The translations under genes and the position numbers were made by a program. A stretch of 64,000 nt of DNA from contig JAZOTM010000029.1 in NCBI GenBank assembly GCA_045657625.1, forward strand, positions 7,876 to 71,875, given 5' to 3'. Shown piece after piece: positions 26,113-33,827 of this stretch; position 1 is the first letter of the stretch, and the number at the start of each line of letters is the position of its first letter. Origin of the DNA: JAZOTM01 sp045657625 (GTDB taxonomy: Bacteria; Bacillota; Clostridia; Lachnospirales; Lachnospiraceae). A model generated the notes under the pieces. It worked only from the letters and a program-made list of their open reading frames with translations, was not told the origin of the DNA and searched no databases.

Positions 26113-27132
26113 ATGAAAAAGAGATTATTAGCAACACTTCTCTGTGGTGTTATGGCTGTGTCAGCGACAGCTTGCGGTAGCACAGAGACAGCATCTACCG
26201 AAGAAGCAACATCAGAAACTACCACGACAGTAAATGCAGATGCTACTTACACAGTAGGTATTTGCCAGTTGGTACAGCATGATGCTTTGGATGCGGCAAC
26301 ACAGGGATTTATGGATGCCTTGACAGAGAACTTAGGGGATGAGGTAACCTTCGATTTACAGAATGCGCAGGGTGACTCTGCTACATGTTCTACCATTGTT
26401 ACCGGATTTGTTTCCAATGATTATGATTTGATTATGGCAAACGCAACACCTGCTTTACAGGCTGCGGTATCAGCCACTTCTACCATCCCGATTGTTGGTA
26501 CATCCGTAACAGACTATGCAACAGCACTTGCTTTTGATAGCTGGGATGGAACTACAGGGATGAATGTTACCGGTACTTCTGATTTGGCTCCATTGGATCA
26601 GCAGGAAGATATGATTTTGGAATTGGTTCCTGATGTAGAAAAGGTAGCAATTTTATATTGTTCTGCAGAAGCAAATTCTGCTTACCAGGCACAGGAAATT
26701 GAAAAATATTTAGAAGAAGATGGTGTAGCATATCAGGAATATACTTTTGCAGATTCCAATGATATGCAGTCCGTTGTTTCTACAGCAGCTGCAGAATGCG
26801 ATTGCTTCTATATTCCAACCGATAACACAGCAGCATCTAATATGACTATTGTTGCAAATATTTGTGAGCCGGCAGGAATTCCTGTTATCTGTGGTGAAGA
26901 GAACATGATGTCTGCAGGTGGTCTAGCAACACTTTCTATCAGCTACTATGATATCGGATATGCAGCTGGTGAAATGGCAGTAGAGATTTTAACAAATGGT
27001 GCAGATCCGGCAACTATGGAGATTCAGACAGCAAGCACTACAACGAAGAAATACAATCCGGAATTCGCAGCAGCAATTGGCTTTGAAATGCCGGAAGATT
27101 ATGAAGCAGTAGAAACTGACTCAGAGGAGTAA
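26113..27132 (+). CDS. ABC_sub_bind (TrpX-like) substrate-binding lipoprotein
   Basis: A 339-residue lipoprotein. The signal peptide ends in VSATAC at about residue 21 with a Thr/Glu-rich linker. The body follows the ABC substrate-binding (DUF534/TrpX) family: VGICQLVQHDALDAATQGFMDAL, NAQGDSATCSTI, DLIMANATPALQAA, VPDVEKVAILYCSAEANS and YYDIGYAAGEMAVEIL. Members include TrpX of streptococcal tryptophan importers, but many have unknown substrates. GAGGAGG precedes the ATG. First gene of a three-gene ABC importer. Confidence 0.88.
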   Translation: MKKRLLATLLCGVMAVSATACGSTETASTEEATSETTTTVNADATYTVGICQLVQHDALDAATQGFMDALTENLGDEVTFDLQNAQGDSATCSTIVTGFVSNDYDLIMANATPALQAAVSATSTIPIVGTSVTDYATALAFDSWDGTTGMNVTGTSDLAPLDQQEDMILELVPDVEKVAILYCSAEANSAYQAQEIEKYLEEDGVAYQEYTFADSNDMQSVVSTAAAECDCFYIPTDNTAASNMTIVANICEPAGIPVICGEENMMSAGGLATLSISYYDIGYAAGEMAVEILTNGADPATMEIQTASTTTKKYNPEFAAAIGFEMPEDYEAVETDSEE

Positions 27133-27153
27133 TTTGAAAGAGAGGAAGTAAAA

Positions 27154-28128
27154 GTGGCAGCGTATTTTTCCACACTTGATCCATCGGCGTTACTTCGTTC
27201 TTGCCCGGGAGGAGTAGCCCAAGGTTTGATCTGGGGTGTTATGGCTCTAGGTGTATTTTTAACATTTCGTATGTTACAATTTGCAGATTTGTCTGTAGAT
27301 GGTTCTTTTGCAACAGGAGGAGCTGTTTGCATTATGCTTATTATGGGTGGTTGGAATCCGGAGATAGCGCTTCTGGTATCCTTTTTTGCAGGCGTTATTG
27401 CAGGTTTGGTTACAGGTATTTTACATACCGTGTTTGGCATTCCGGATATTTTAGCCGGTATTTTGACTCAGATTGCGTTATACTCTATAAACTTAAATAT
27501 TATGGGAAAAGCAAATCAAGCCATTAATGTCAATCAGGTGCAGCTGTATTTTACTTCTAATGCGCAGTATTTAACCAGAACTATCTTGATTATGATTCTT
27601 TGCTGTGCAGTTGTAATTGTAGCGTTATATGCATATTTGGGAACGGAGCAGGGTTCTGCTATTCGTGCCACAGGAATTAATCCCAACATGTCTAGAGCAC
27701 AGGGAATTAACACCGGTATGATGAAAGTGATTGCCTTAGCATTAAGTAACGGGATTGTTGCATTGTCCGGTGGTATGTTAGCACAGTATCAGGGATTTGC
27801 CGATGTAAATATGGGAAGAGGAGCCATTGTTATTGGACTTGCGGCTGTTATTATTGGAGAAGTTATTGGTGGAGCTATTTTCCGTAAAAACAGAAACTTT
27901 ATGTTGCGATTATCTTTTGTAGTAGTGGGTGGAATTATCTATTACTTGGTTTATGTTTTTGTTTTGTGGTTAAAATTCCCGGCAAACGATATGAAACTTT
28001 TAACAGCAATTGTCGTAGCGGTATTCTTGGCGGTGCCTTACTTAAAAGAAAAGAGAAAAACCTCCTTTAAGAAGGTGGCAAAGGAAAATAAGAAAAGTGG
28101 ACTTGGAAGGGAGGAAGTACAATGCTAG
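27154..28128 (+). CDS. ABC permease (TrpY-like, branched-chain/BPD_transp_2 type)
   Basis: A 324-residue permease with eight to nine hydrophobic segments. Features include LIWGVMALGVFLTFRMLQFADLSVDGSFATG, GIPDILAGILTQIALYSINL and GSAIRATGINPNMSRAQGINTGMMKVIAL, the TrpY/LivH-like pattern. The start is GTG at 27154 with GAGGAAG seven bases upstream. Ends seven bases inside the ATPase gene. Confidence 0.9.
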   Translation: MAAYFSTLDPSALLRSCPGGVAQGLIWGVMALGVFLTFRMLQFADLSVDGSFATGGAVCIMLIMGGWNPEIALLVSFFAGVIAGLVTGILHTVFGIPDILAGILTQIALYSINLNIMGKANQAINVNQVQLYFTSNAQYLTRTILIMILCCAVVIVALYAYLGTEQGSAIRATGINPNMSRAQGINTGMMKVIALALSNGIVALSGGMLAQYQGFADVNMGRGAIVIGLAAVIIGEVIGGAIFRKNRNFMLRLSFVVVGGIIYYLVYVFVLWLKFPANDMKLLTAIVVAVFLAVPYLKEKRKTSFKKVAKENKKSGLGREEVQC

Positions 28129-28919
28129 AGGTTGTAGACATTAAGAAAACCTTCAATCCCGGTACCATTAATGAAAAAGTAGCATTAAATGGGGTTAGCT
28201 TTACATTACATGATGGAGATTTCTGTACGGTTATTGGAGGTAACGGTGCAGGAAAATCCACTATAATGAATGCGATTGCAGGGGTTTGGCCGGTGGATTC
28301 CGGTGCCATTTATATCGATGGAAAAGATGTTTCCGGTTTATGTGAACATGAAAGAGCGCCACATCTAGGACGCGTATTTCAAGATCCTATGACGGGAACT
28401 GTTGCGGATATGCAGATCGTTGAAAATATGGCATTGGCGGCTAGACGCGGAAAACATAGAAGCTTTTTAAAATGGGGTGTAACTGCCGCAGAGCAGAAAC
28501 ATTACAGAGAATTGTTGGCTAGTTTGGATTTGGGATTGGAAGATCGTTTGACTGCAAAGGTTGGTCTTTTATCCGGAGGACAGCGACAGGCGTTAACGCT
28601 ATTGATGGCTACCATGGAAAAACCAAAACTTTTGTTGTTGGATGAACATACAGCAGCCTTAGACCCAAAGACAGCGGCAAAGGTTCTTGCAGCCACAGAT
28701 CGAATTGTAGAGCAAAATCATTTAACGACTATGATGGTTACACATAATATGAGGGATGCAATTGCCCATGGAAATCGTTTGATTATGATGAACGAAGGAA
28801 AAATTGTGGTAGATGTATCCGGAGAAGAAAAGAAAAATTTAAAGGTTGAGGATTTGTTACATAAATTTGAGGCAGTGGCCGGAGAAGACGCAGTCAGTGA
28901 CCGTATGGTTTTATCTTAA
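28122..28919 (+). CDS. ABC transporter ATPase (TrpZ-like)
   Basis: A 265-residue nucleotide-binding subunit for the preceding permease. Walker A GGNGAGKST (about residue 40), Q-loop GRVFQDP, signature LSGGQRQAL, Walker B LLLLDEHTAALD and H-loop MVTHN are intact. The Walker B glutamate is followed by HTAALD rather than PTAALD, as in other members of this small family. GGGAGG precedes the ATG, which overlaps the permease by seven bases. Confidence 0.92.
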   Translation: MLEVVDIKKTFNPGTINEKVALNGVSFTLHDGDFCTVIGGNGAGKSTIMNAIAGVWPVDSGAIYIDGKDVSGLCEHERAPHLGRVFQDPMTGTVADMQIVENMALAARRGKHRSFLKWGVTAAEQKHYRELLASLDLGLEDRLTAKVGLLSGGQRQALTLLMATMEKPKLLLLDEHTAALDPKTAAKVLAATDRIVEQNHLTTMMVTHNMRDAIAHGNRLIMMNEGKIVVDVSGEEKKNLKVEDLLHKFEAVAGEDAVSDRMVLS

Positions 28920-28949
28920 AGGGCTCGTGAACAAATCTGATAAAAAATG

Positions 28950-28996
28950 AAAAGGCGAAAGTTTCTCATTCGAGAGCTTTCGCCTTTTAAATATTT
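28950..28996 (+). terminator. Bidirectional terminator after the ABC operon
   Basis: AAAAGGCGAAAG...CTC and GAG...CTTTCGCCTTTT pair around ATTC; T-runs occur on both sides, so it can also serve the convergent gene at 29016. Confidence 0.85.
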
Positions 28997-29015
28997 TTTT
29001 CTGACATATAATCTC

Positions 29016-29387
29016 CTATCCACGAGAATCAAATTTTTGCCCTTCCGGTTCTCTTTCCCCAACTATAATACCGGCTGATGTATAATCCGGTGTGTGTGCA
29101 TTTAACATAACTCTCTGATTCTCCCCGTAGTCAGAAGGAAGTCTTCTGGGAATGTACTGTTCCTGCAGTAAAACTTCTTGTTCTTCAGTCTCTTCTTCCA
29201 TAACCCGCCGTCGGCGCCGTTTCTCTAATTCCTCTTGTTCATTTTGAATAAGATTCCAAAAGAGTCCGGAACCTGTGCCTGTGTCTATCACAGGTGTAGA
29301 TTCTACTCGCCGTCGTCCTTCCGTTGGCTCATAGATAAAGGTGGTCGTACCGGGTGGCCCTGTCACCCTTGTCATTTTCTCTATCAT
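29016..29387 (-). CDS. Unknown Arg/Glu-rich protein, 123 residues
   Basis: I do not recognise this family. The protein is hydrophilic with no signal peptide or membrane segment. It begins with a Pro/Gly/Thr-rich part (TGPPGTTTFIYEPTEG), then a strongly charged helix (about 50-75, EELEKRRRRRVMEEETEEQE), then a tail with YIPRRLPSDYGENQRVMLNAHTPDY. A good AAGGAG lies upstream of the ATG and a bidirectional terminator downstream, which supports a real gene. Composition suggests a small, partly disordered or coiled cytoplasmic protein. Confidence 0.6.
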   Translation of the reverse strand: MIEKMTRVTGPPGTTTFIYEPTEGRRRVESTPVIDTGTGSGLFWNLIQNEQEELEKRRRRRVMEEETEEQEVLLQEQYIPRRLPSDYGENQRVMLNAHTPDYTSAGIIVGEREPEGQKFDSRG

Positions 29388-29391
29388 GATG

Positions 29392-29500
29392 ACGTTTCTC
29401 CTTTCTTGATGGTCTTCATCTTCTTTCCCTATATATCGGAGAAATTTGTATAAAATAAAGACTTTTTCTTTTATTTTTTATCATTTAAGGAGAAACGTCA
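29392..29500. repeat. 13-bp inverted repeat flanking 83 bases
   Basis: GACGTTTCTCCTT (29392-29404) and AAGGAGAAACGTC (29488-29500) are perfect reverse complements. The left copy contains the ribosome site of the gene at 29016-29387 on the minus strand; the right copy is not followed by a start codon. The interval between has no other feature I can see. Confidence 0.5.
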
Positions 29501-29527
29501 ATAGTAAACTGAAAATTAGTTGAATTT

Positions 29528-31231
29528 TTATACTTCTGCGTTCAATTTATAGGTACGCTTTTTGGTAAGTCGAAGCTCGTATTCGTCCTTGGGGAGCGGT
29601 TTATCGAATAGATATCCTTGAGCCATATTACAACGAATACTCTTTAAGAAATCTACCTGTGCTTGGGTTTCTACTCCCTCGGCAATGACTTCCATGCCCA
29701 GTTCTTTTACCATATTTACAATGTTTTTAATGACGATACGATCCGGAAGATTTTCGTTTTCAATATTGTAAACAAAGGCGCGGTCCAACTTAATGGTATC
29801 TACATGCAAATCCTTTAATAAGTTTAAGGAAGAATATCCGGTTCCGAAATCATCAATGGAGATAGAGAGTCCGTTTTCTTTCATACGTAAAATAAAATCG
29901 TCCATTGCAGGAATATCTTTGTTGGAACGGGTTTCGGTAAGTTCAATTTCCAAATAAGCAGGATTTACATCGTATTGTTGAATGAGACTTAAAATACGAT
30001 CTCCAAAATTGGGTTCCATTAAGTGGTTTTTGGAGAAATTCGTGGAAACTTTAACCGGCTGAATTCCTTGGGACTCCCATTCTTTTAAATCCTTGCATAC
30101 CTGTTCAAAAACATAGTAATCCAGTTCGCATACATTTCCACTTTTTTCCAAGGCAGGGACAAAAGCCATAGGAGGAATCAATTCGCCGTTTCGCATCCAG
30201 CGGACAAGTGCCTCGCTGCCACATAACTCATGAGAGTTTAGTAATACTTTTGGCTGATAGTAAACAAGAAATTCTTTGTTCGCTATTGCTTCGGGGAACA
30301 TCGAGCCTACTTGCTTGGCTTGAATTTCCTGCTCAATCATATAGTCTTCAAACCAGACAATATCTGCATTTCCTTCCATGCGGCTTTGGGCAAAGGCACT
30401 GGTGGTTTTGCTCATAATATCTGCCATTTGATCGCCTTCGCGTGCGGCATAAATTCCCATACGCAGTTCCAAAGATACCGGAGGTGTAGGATTTGCAGTA
30501 TGCATATCAAAGGTTAAAATCGTGTTCCGTTTTAAGAAAATATCCAAGCGTTCTTTTCGTATTAAAAGAATAAAGTTGTCTCCGCCAAGGCGGGCGCAGG
30601 CTTCGTCGTTTTGCAAGGTATTACTCAAACGTTGATGTAATTTCTTTAAAAGATAATCACCGTTGGAGGGGCCTACATTTTGATTGATGTATTTGAAATT
30701 TTTGATATTTAAAAATACACCGTAATATTTAGAAATTTGTCCTTTTTCAATGAAAGATTTTCCTATGCGCATTAGCCCATTTAAATTCAGTCCCAAAGTA
30801 AGAGGGTCTGTAATTTGTGCCCGTTCCAAGAGAACAGCTGCGCGGGATTGGCTTAGTAGCAAAAATGAAAAATGGGTGATAGCATCTACCAAAAATAATT
30901 CTTCTTCTGTGAAGGTATGGCCTTTGACGGGGTAAGTCATAAAGGAAAAGGTGGTTCCGGTTTGATCACGGTTCATTTTAACATGGGGAACATCACCGGC
31001 ACCTAATGGGTTGTCATAGAGTACTTTGATACCGTTTTCCGCAATTTGACCTAAAATAGATTGGCCACCCATTAATTGAAAACAAATACGTCCAATATTC
31101 TGATCCGGGGCAACAGAAGGCAATACTTCCTGAATCTGTCGGAAGCAATCATCAAATTTAGCCGTCTGCGTTCCTTGGGTTAATTGCTCAAAAAAATGAG
31201 AAATGGAAGAATAGTTTTGTTTTTCGCCCAT
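29528..31231 (-). CDS. GGDEF-EAL protein, probable cyclic di-GMP phosphodiesterase
   Basis: A 567-residue cytoplasmic protein. An N-terminal region of about 135 residues looks GAF-like. The GGDEF domain (about 145-300) has the loop LGGDNF in place of GGDEF and is probably inactive or only GTP-sensing. The EAL domain (about 315-560) keeps EALVRW, NFSKNH, ELTETRS, DDFGTGYSSL, KLDRAF and AEGVET, so it should hydrolyse cyclic di-GMP. I prefer ATG 31231 over an in-frame ATG 11 codons upstream because AGGAAAGGA sits nine bases before it. Confidence 0.85.
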   Translation of the reverse strand: MGEKQNYSSISHFFEQLTQGTQTAKFDDCFRQIQEVLPSVAPDQNIGRICFQLMGGQSILGQIAENGIKVLYDNPLGAGDVPHVKMNRDQTGTTFSFMTYPVKGHTFTEEELFLVDAITHFSFLLLSQSRAAVLLERAQITDPLTLGLNLNGLMRIGKSFIEKGQISKYYGVFLNIKNFKYINQNVGPSNGDYLLKKLHQRLSNTLQNDEACARLGGDNFILLIRKERLDIFLKRNTILTFDMHTANPTPPVSLELRMGIYAAREGDQMADIMSKTTSAFAQSRMEGNADIVWFEDYMIEQEIQAKQVGSMFPEAIANKEFLVYYQPKVLLNSHELCGSEALVRWMRNGELIPPMAFVPALEKSGNVCELDYYVFEQVCKDLKEWESQGIQPVKVSTNFSKNHLMEPNFGDRILSLIQQYDVNPAYLEIELTETRSNKDIPAMDDFILRMKENGLSISIDDFGTGYSSLNLLKDLHVDTIKLDRAFVYNIENENLPDRIVIKNIVNMVKELGMEVIAEGVETQAQVDFLKSIRCNMAQGYLFDKPLPKDEYELRLTKKRTYKLNAEV

Positions 31232-31330
31232 AGCGTTCCATCCTTTCCTGTGGCATATTCCCACTAATCACATTTTATCGCAGAACATATAGGGATAATA
31301 TAAAAAAAAAATGAAAGATAATAAAAAAAC

Positions 31331-31373
31331 TTGACTTTTTTGAAGAATTATGTAAAATTAAATTGTGCACAAT
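31331..31373 (+). promoter_or_regulatory. Promoter of the peroxidase gene with overlapping palindrome
   Basis: TTGACT (31331-31336), 16-base spacer, TAAAAT (31353-31358). A perfect 12-bp palindrome, ATTGTGCACAAT (31362-31373), lies at the expected start of transcription and could be an operator. Confidence 0.6.
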
Positions 31374-31425
31374 CAAAGAACAAAAAATAAATCGAAACAC
31401 ATAAATTAAAAATAGGAGGTAACAT

Positions 31426-31968
31426 ATGAGCTTTTATGATTATTCGGTTAAGAATCCACAGGGTGAAGACGTAGCTATGAAGGATTTTGAGGGAAAAGTT
31501 GTTTTGGTAGTAAATACAGCTACCGGATGCGGATTCACACCTCAGTACAAGGAACTGGAAGAAATGTATGAGAAGTATCATGACAAGGGTCTTGAAATTT
31601 TAGATATTCCTTGCAATCAGTTTGCGGGCCAGACTCCCGAAACAGACGAGGAGATTCATGAATTCTGCACCTTAAAATACAATACACAGTTCCCACAGAT
31701 GACAAAATCTGATGTAAACGGAGAAGGAGAGCTTCCTCTTTATACCTTTTTGAAACAGCAGAAGGGATTTGAAGGATTTGGAAAAGGCCCGAAGGCTTTG
31801 GCTATGAATGTAATGTTAAAGAAGTTAGACAAGAACTATAAAACAAATCCGGACATCAAATGGAACTTTACAAAGTTCGTAGTGGATCGAAGTGGAAATG
31901 TAGTTGCCCGTTTTGAGCCTACAGAGGATATGAAAGAATTAGAAGAGACAGTTGCATCTTTACTGTAA
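31426..31968 (+). CDS. Glutathione peroxidase-family thiol peroxidase
   Basis: A 180-residue peroxidase of the BsaA/GPx family, probably thioredoxin-dependent in a Clostridium relative. The peroxidatic cysteine is C35 in NTATGCGFTPQY; the rest of the tetrad is seen in IPCNQFAGQTP (Gln) and KWNFTKFVVDR (Trp, Asn). No selenocysteine is needed. AGGAGG precedes the ATG, and the gene has its own promoter and terminator. Role: detoxifying hydroperoxides. Confidence 0.93.
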   Translation: MSFYDYSVKNPQGEDVAMKDFEGKVVLVVNTATGCGFTPQYKELEEMYEKYHDKGLEILDIPCNQFAGQTPETDEEIHEFCTLKYNTQFPQMTKSDVNGEGELPLYTFLKQQKGFEGFGKGPKALAMNVMLKKLDKNYKTNPDIKWNFTKFVVDRSGNVVARFEPTEDMKELEETVASLL

Positions 31969-31972
31969 TAAA

Positions 31973-32003
31973 AAACCTGCAGAGAATATCTGCAGGTTTT
32001 TTG
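31973..32003 (+). terminator. Terminator after the peroxidase gene
   Basis: AACCTGCAGA and TCTGCAGGTT pair around GAATA, followed by TTTTTT. Confidence 0.9.
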
Positions 32004-32053
32004 CTAGAGAAATGTATTGTAACAATATATAGAGGATAAATATCTTTTGAATT

Positions 32054-32518
32054 TTACAATTTGGTGTAGGTAACCGTTTCGTTACCGGAAGCATCGGTTG
32101 TTATTTTTTGCAAATAAGCTTCCCCATTTCTATATACAATCGATGTTTCGGTGGTTTCGGAAGAACTGCTGTCATCACTGGAAGAACCACTACCACCGGC
32201 ACTCTCAGAAGAGGATACTTCACCGGATGCTGTCGGTTCTGTATTAAAATTTTCAATGGCGATGGTGATGCCACCGGCTTTTGAAATATTGCTGACACCC
32301 GCTTCACTTTTTTCACTGGATAGCGCTAAACTGCGTAAATAATTATAGTTTTCACAAGGTGCAGGGTTCTGCATCTCAGCTATAGTGGAAACATAGGAGT
32401 CTGTATCTATATTTTTGCTTTTGACTTCTTCTGTTCCGGTTGTTGTTTTGTCGGCTCGATTGCCTTGAAATAAACGAGTAATGATGATATTTGGAATATC
32501 TGAGATTTTTAAGGACAT
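32054..32518 (-). CDS. Unknown Ser/Thr/Glu-rich protein, 154 residues
   Basis: I do not recognise this family. It has no signal peptide or membrane segment. The N-terminal half (about 1-90) looks folded (ISDIPNIIITRLFQGNRADK); a low-complexity Ser/Glu linker follows (about 95-125, SSSESAGGSGSSSDDSSSSE), and the last 28 residues form a likely beta pair (IVYRNGEAYLQKITTDASGNETVTY). The strong AAGGAGGGGG site before the ATG supports translation. Confidence 0.6.
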   Translation of the reverse strand: MSLKISDIPNIIITRLFQGNRADKTTTGTEEVKSKNIDTDSYVSTIAEMQNPAPCENYNYLRSLALSSEKSEAGVSNISKAGGITIAIENFNTEPTASGEVSSSESAGGSGSSSDDSSSSETTETSIVYRNGEAYLQKITTDASGNETVTYTKL

Positions 32519-32625
32519 AAACCCCCTCCTTTTTCGAAACTCCGAATATGGAATTGCTTCCGTGCATTACTAATTATAACTGTTTTTGCATAGGAAATAA
32601 TGTAGAAGAAATGATATTTTTCTAA

Positions 32626-32662
32626 AAAAAGACAAAAAAATAAGGCCCAAACAATTGGGCCT
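32626..32662 (-). terminator. Terminator of the HPr-like gene
   Basis: AGGCCCAA and TTGGGCCT form an 8-bp stem around a 4-base loop, followed on the minus strand by TATTTTTTT. Confidence 0.85.
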
Positions 32663-32673
32663 GTTAGATTGTG

Positions 32674-32919
32674 TTATGCGACGATCAAATGATGTGCGTT
32701 ATAGGATTGAACAAGATCCTGAACTTTGTTTTCGTCGCCGATTAAGGATACGTGAACCGGTTGCAACAGATTTAAGGTAAATAAACCAAGAAGGGATTTT
32801 CCATCTACGTATTTCTGTCCGCTGCGAATGTCAATCTGACACTGGGAATCACGATTCATGTGAATGAATTCCTTTAAGTTTTTTTCATTTTCAAGATTTA
32901 CTTTGATGTTTTTTTCCAT
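32674..32919 (-). CDS. HPr-like protein lacking the phosphoryl-transfer histidine (Crh-like)
   Basis: An 81-residue protein with the HPr fold pattern. The region around the regulatory serine is kept (YVDGKSLLGLFTL, compare KSIMGVMSL of HPr, Ser46), but the His15 site (GIHARPA in HPr) is replaced by unrelated residues (ENEKNLKEF). It therefore cannot carry PTS phosphate from Enzyme I. This parallels B. subtilis Crh, a Ser46-only HPr paralogue acting with CcpA. Its own consensus promoter and terminator show it is a single-gene unit. Whether HPr kinase modifies it is unknown. Confidence 0.75.
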   Translation of the reverse strand: MEKNIKVNLENEKNLKEFIHMNRDSQCQIDIRSGQKYVDGKSLLGLFTLNLLQPVHVSLIGDENKVQDLVQSYNAHHLIVA

Positions 32920-32972
32920 CTTACTTATACGCTCCCTCTGTAGACCCTCTGTTTCTTTGCCTACAAGAGTAG

Positions 32973-33001
32973 AGTATAAATCGAAAAAATACGGAAGTCA
33001 A
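32973..33001 (-). promoter_or_regulatory. Promoter of the HPr-like gene
   Basis: Read on the minus strand: TTGACT (33001-32996), 17-base spacer, TATACT (32978-32973). Strong vegetative promoter, divergent from the one at 33007. Confidence 0.8.
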
Positions 33002-33006
33002 ACGAT

Positions 33007-33035
33007 TTGAAGAAAGATAATAAAAAGTTTATAAT
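33007..33035 (+). promoter_or_regulatory. Promoter of the mini-ABC gene pair
   Basis: TTGAAG (33007-33012), 17-base spacer, TATAAT (33030-33035). Its -35 lies six bases from the -35 of the divergent HPr-like gene. The imperfect palindrome TCAAACGATTTGA (32998-33010) overlaps both -35 elements and could be a shared operator. Confidence 0.7.
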
Positions 33036-33090
33036 TTCAACCATTTAACTGCCAAATGTGCTATTCTTTAAGGTGAAAAGAGGGTATTGT

Positions 33091-33204
33091 ATGAAAAAAA
33101 TAGACAAAAGAATTTTGGAAATGGCAAAGGTATATAAAATGTCCTTCTGGTCTAAGGTACGGTATATTTATTTGCCGGCGTTATGGGGGAAAGAAGAAAA
33201 ATGA
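33091..33204 (+). CDS. 37-residue peptide resembling the EAA loop of an ABC permease
   Basis: A short reading frame with its own GAGGG site, ending in a four-base ATGA overlap with the ATPase gene. The peptide (MKKIDKRILEMAKVYKM, then SFWSKVRYIYLPAL) looks like the cytoplasmic coupling loop of SsuC/TauC-type ABC permeases, where the docking helix is followed by RxxxIxLPxL. No membrane helices are left on either side. It is either the last remnant of a deleted permease kept to translate the ATPase, or a selected mini-protein that docks to it. Resemblance is from pattern only. Confidence 0.55.
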   Translation: MKKIDKRILEMAKVYKMSFWSKVRYIYLPALWGKEEK

Positions 33205-33782
33205 CAATTTGTGTAGAAGATGTTTGCAAGGCTTATAATGGGAGAAAAGTGTTAGATCATTTTTCCATCGATTTGGAGGAAGGAAAAATTTATGCACTGG
33301 AAGGCCCAGAGGGAAGTGGAAAAACCACACTTATTCGGATTTTGTTGGGGCTAGAAGAACCGGATGCCGGTAGAATTCGTTTTATGGGAGATTATAAGTA
33401 TAGTTCCCTGGGGTACGGTGTGGTATTTCAAGAGAATCGTTTATTAGAGGCGTGTAGTGCTGCAGAAAATGTGGCAATGGTTCATAAAAATACAACGATA
33501 AAAAGTGCTATTCATTTTTTGAGCCCGTTTCTCTCCGAAGACCGTGCAAAATTGCCGGTGCAACAATTGAATGAGGCGGAAAAAAGAATGGTTTCTATTG
33601 TGAGAGCCTTTTCTGTTCCTTCAGATTTGATTTTTATGGATGAACCTTTTTCTGCTTTTACGGAGGAAGAGAGGAATCGAGTAGTGGCGTATATGGAGAA
33701 AAAAATAAACAAAAGACCACTGTTGATTGTTACGAGAGATGCATCAGGACTCAACTTTGCCAGAAAAGTTAGGATTGGTTAG
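33201..33782 (+). CDS. Degenerate SsuB/TauB-type ABC ATPase
   Basis: A 193-residue ABC nucleotide-binding domain. Walker A (GPEGSGKTT, about residue 35), Q-loop (VVFQENRLL) and Walker B (LIFMDEPFSAF) are intact, but the signature LSGGQ reads LNEAE and the H-loop histidine is Arg (IVTRDAS). It is about 50 residues shorter than usual SsuB proteins. Loss of the signature predicts poor dimeric ATP hydrolysis. Start ATG 33201 overlaps the stop of the 37-residue peptide, better than an in-frame ATG at 33183. No full permease or binding protein is nearby, so a transport role is doubtful. Confidence 0.75.
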   Translation: MTICVEDVCKAYNGRKVLDHFSIDLEEGKIYALEGPEGSGKTTLIRILLGLEEPDAGRIRFMGDYKYSSLGYGVVFQENRLLEACSAAENVAMVHKNTTIKSAIHFLSPFLSEDRAKLPVQQLNEAEKRMVSIVRAFSVPSDLIFMDEPFSAFTEEERNRVVAYMEKKINKRPLLIVTRDASGLNFARKVRIG

Positions 33783-33799
33783 AAACAAAAAGATTAAAA

Positions 33800-33824
33800 A
33801 AAGGAAGCGAAAGCTTCCCTTTTT
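33800..33824 (+). terminator. Bidirectional terminator between the ABC ATPase and proA
   Basis: GGAAGC and GCTTCC with a GAAA tetraloop, flanked by AAAAAAA on the left and CTTTTT on the right, serving both convergent genes. Confidence 0.85.
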
Positions 33825-33827
33825 GTA

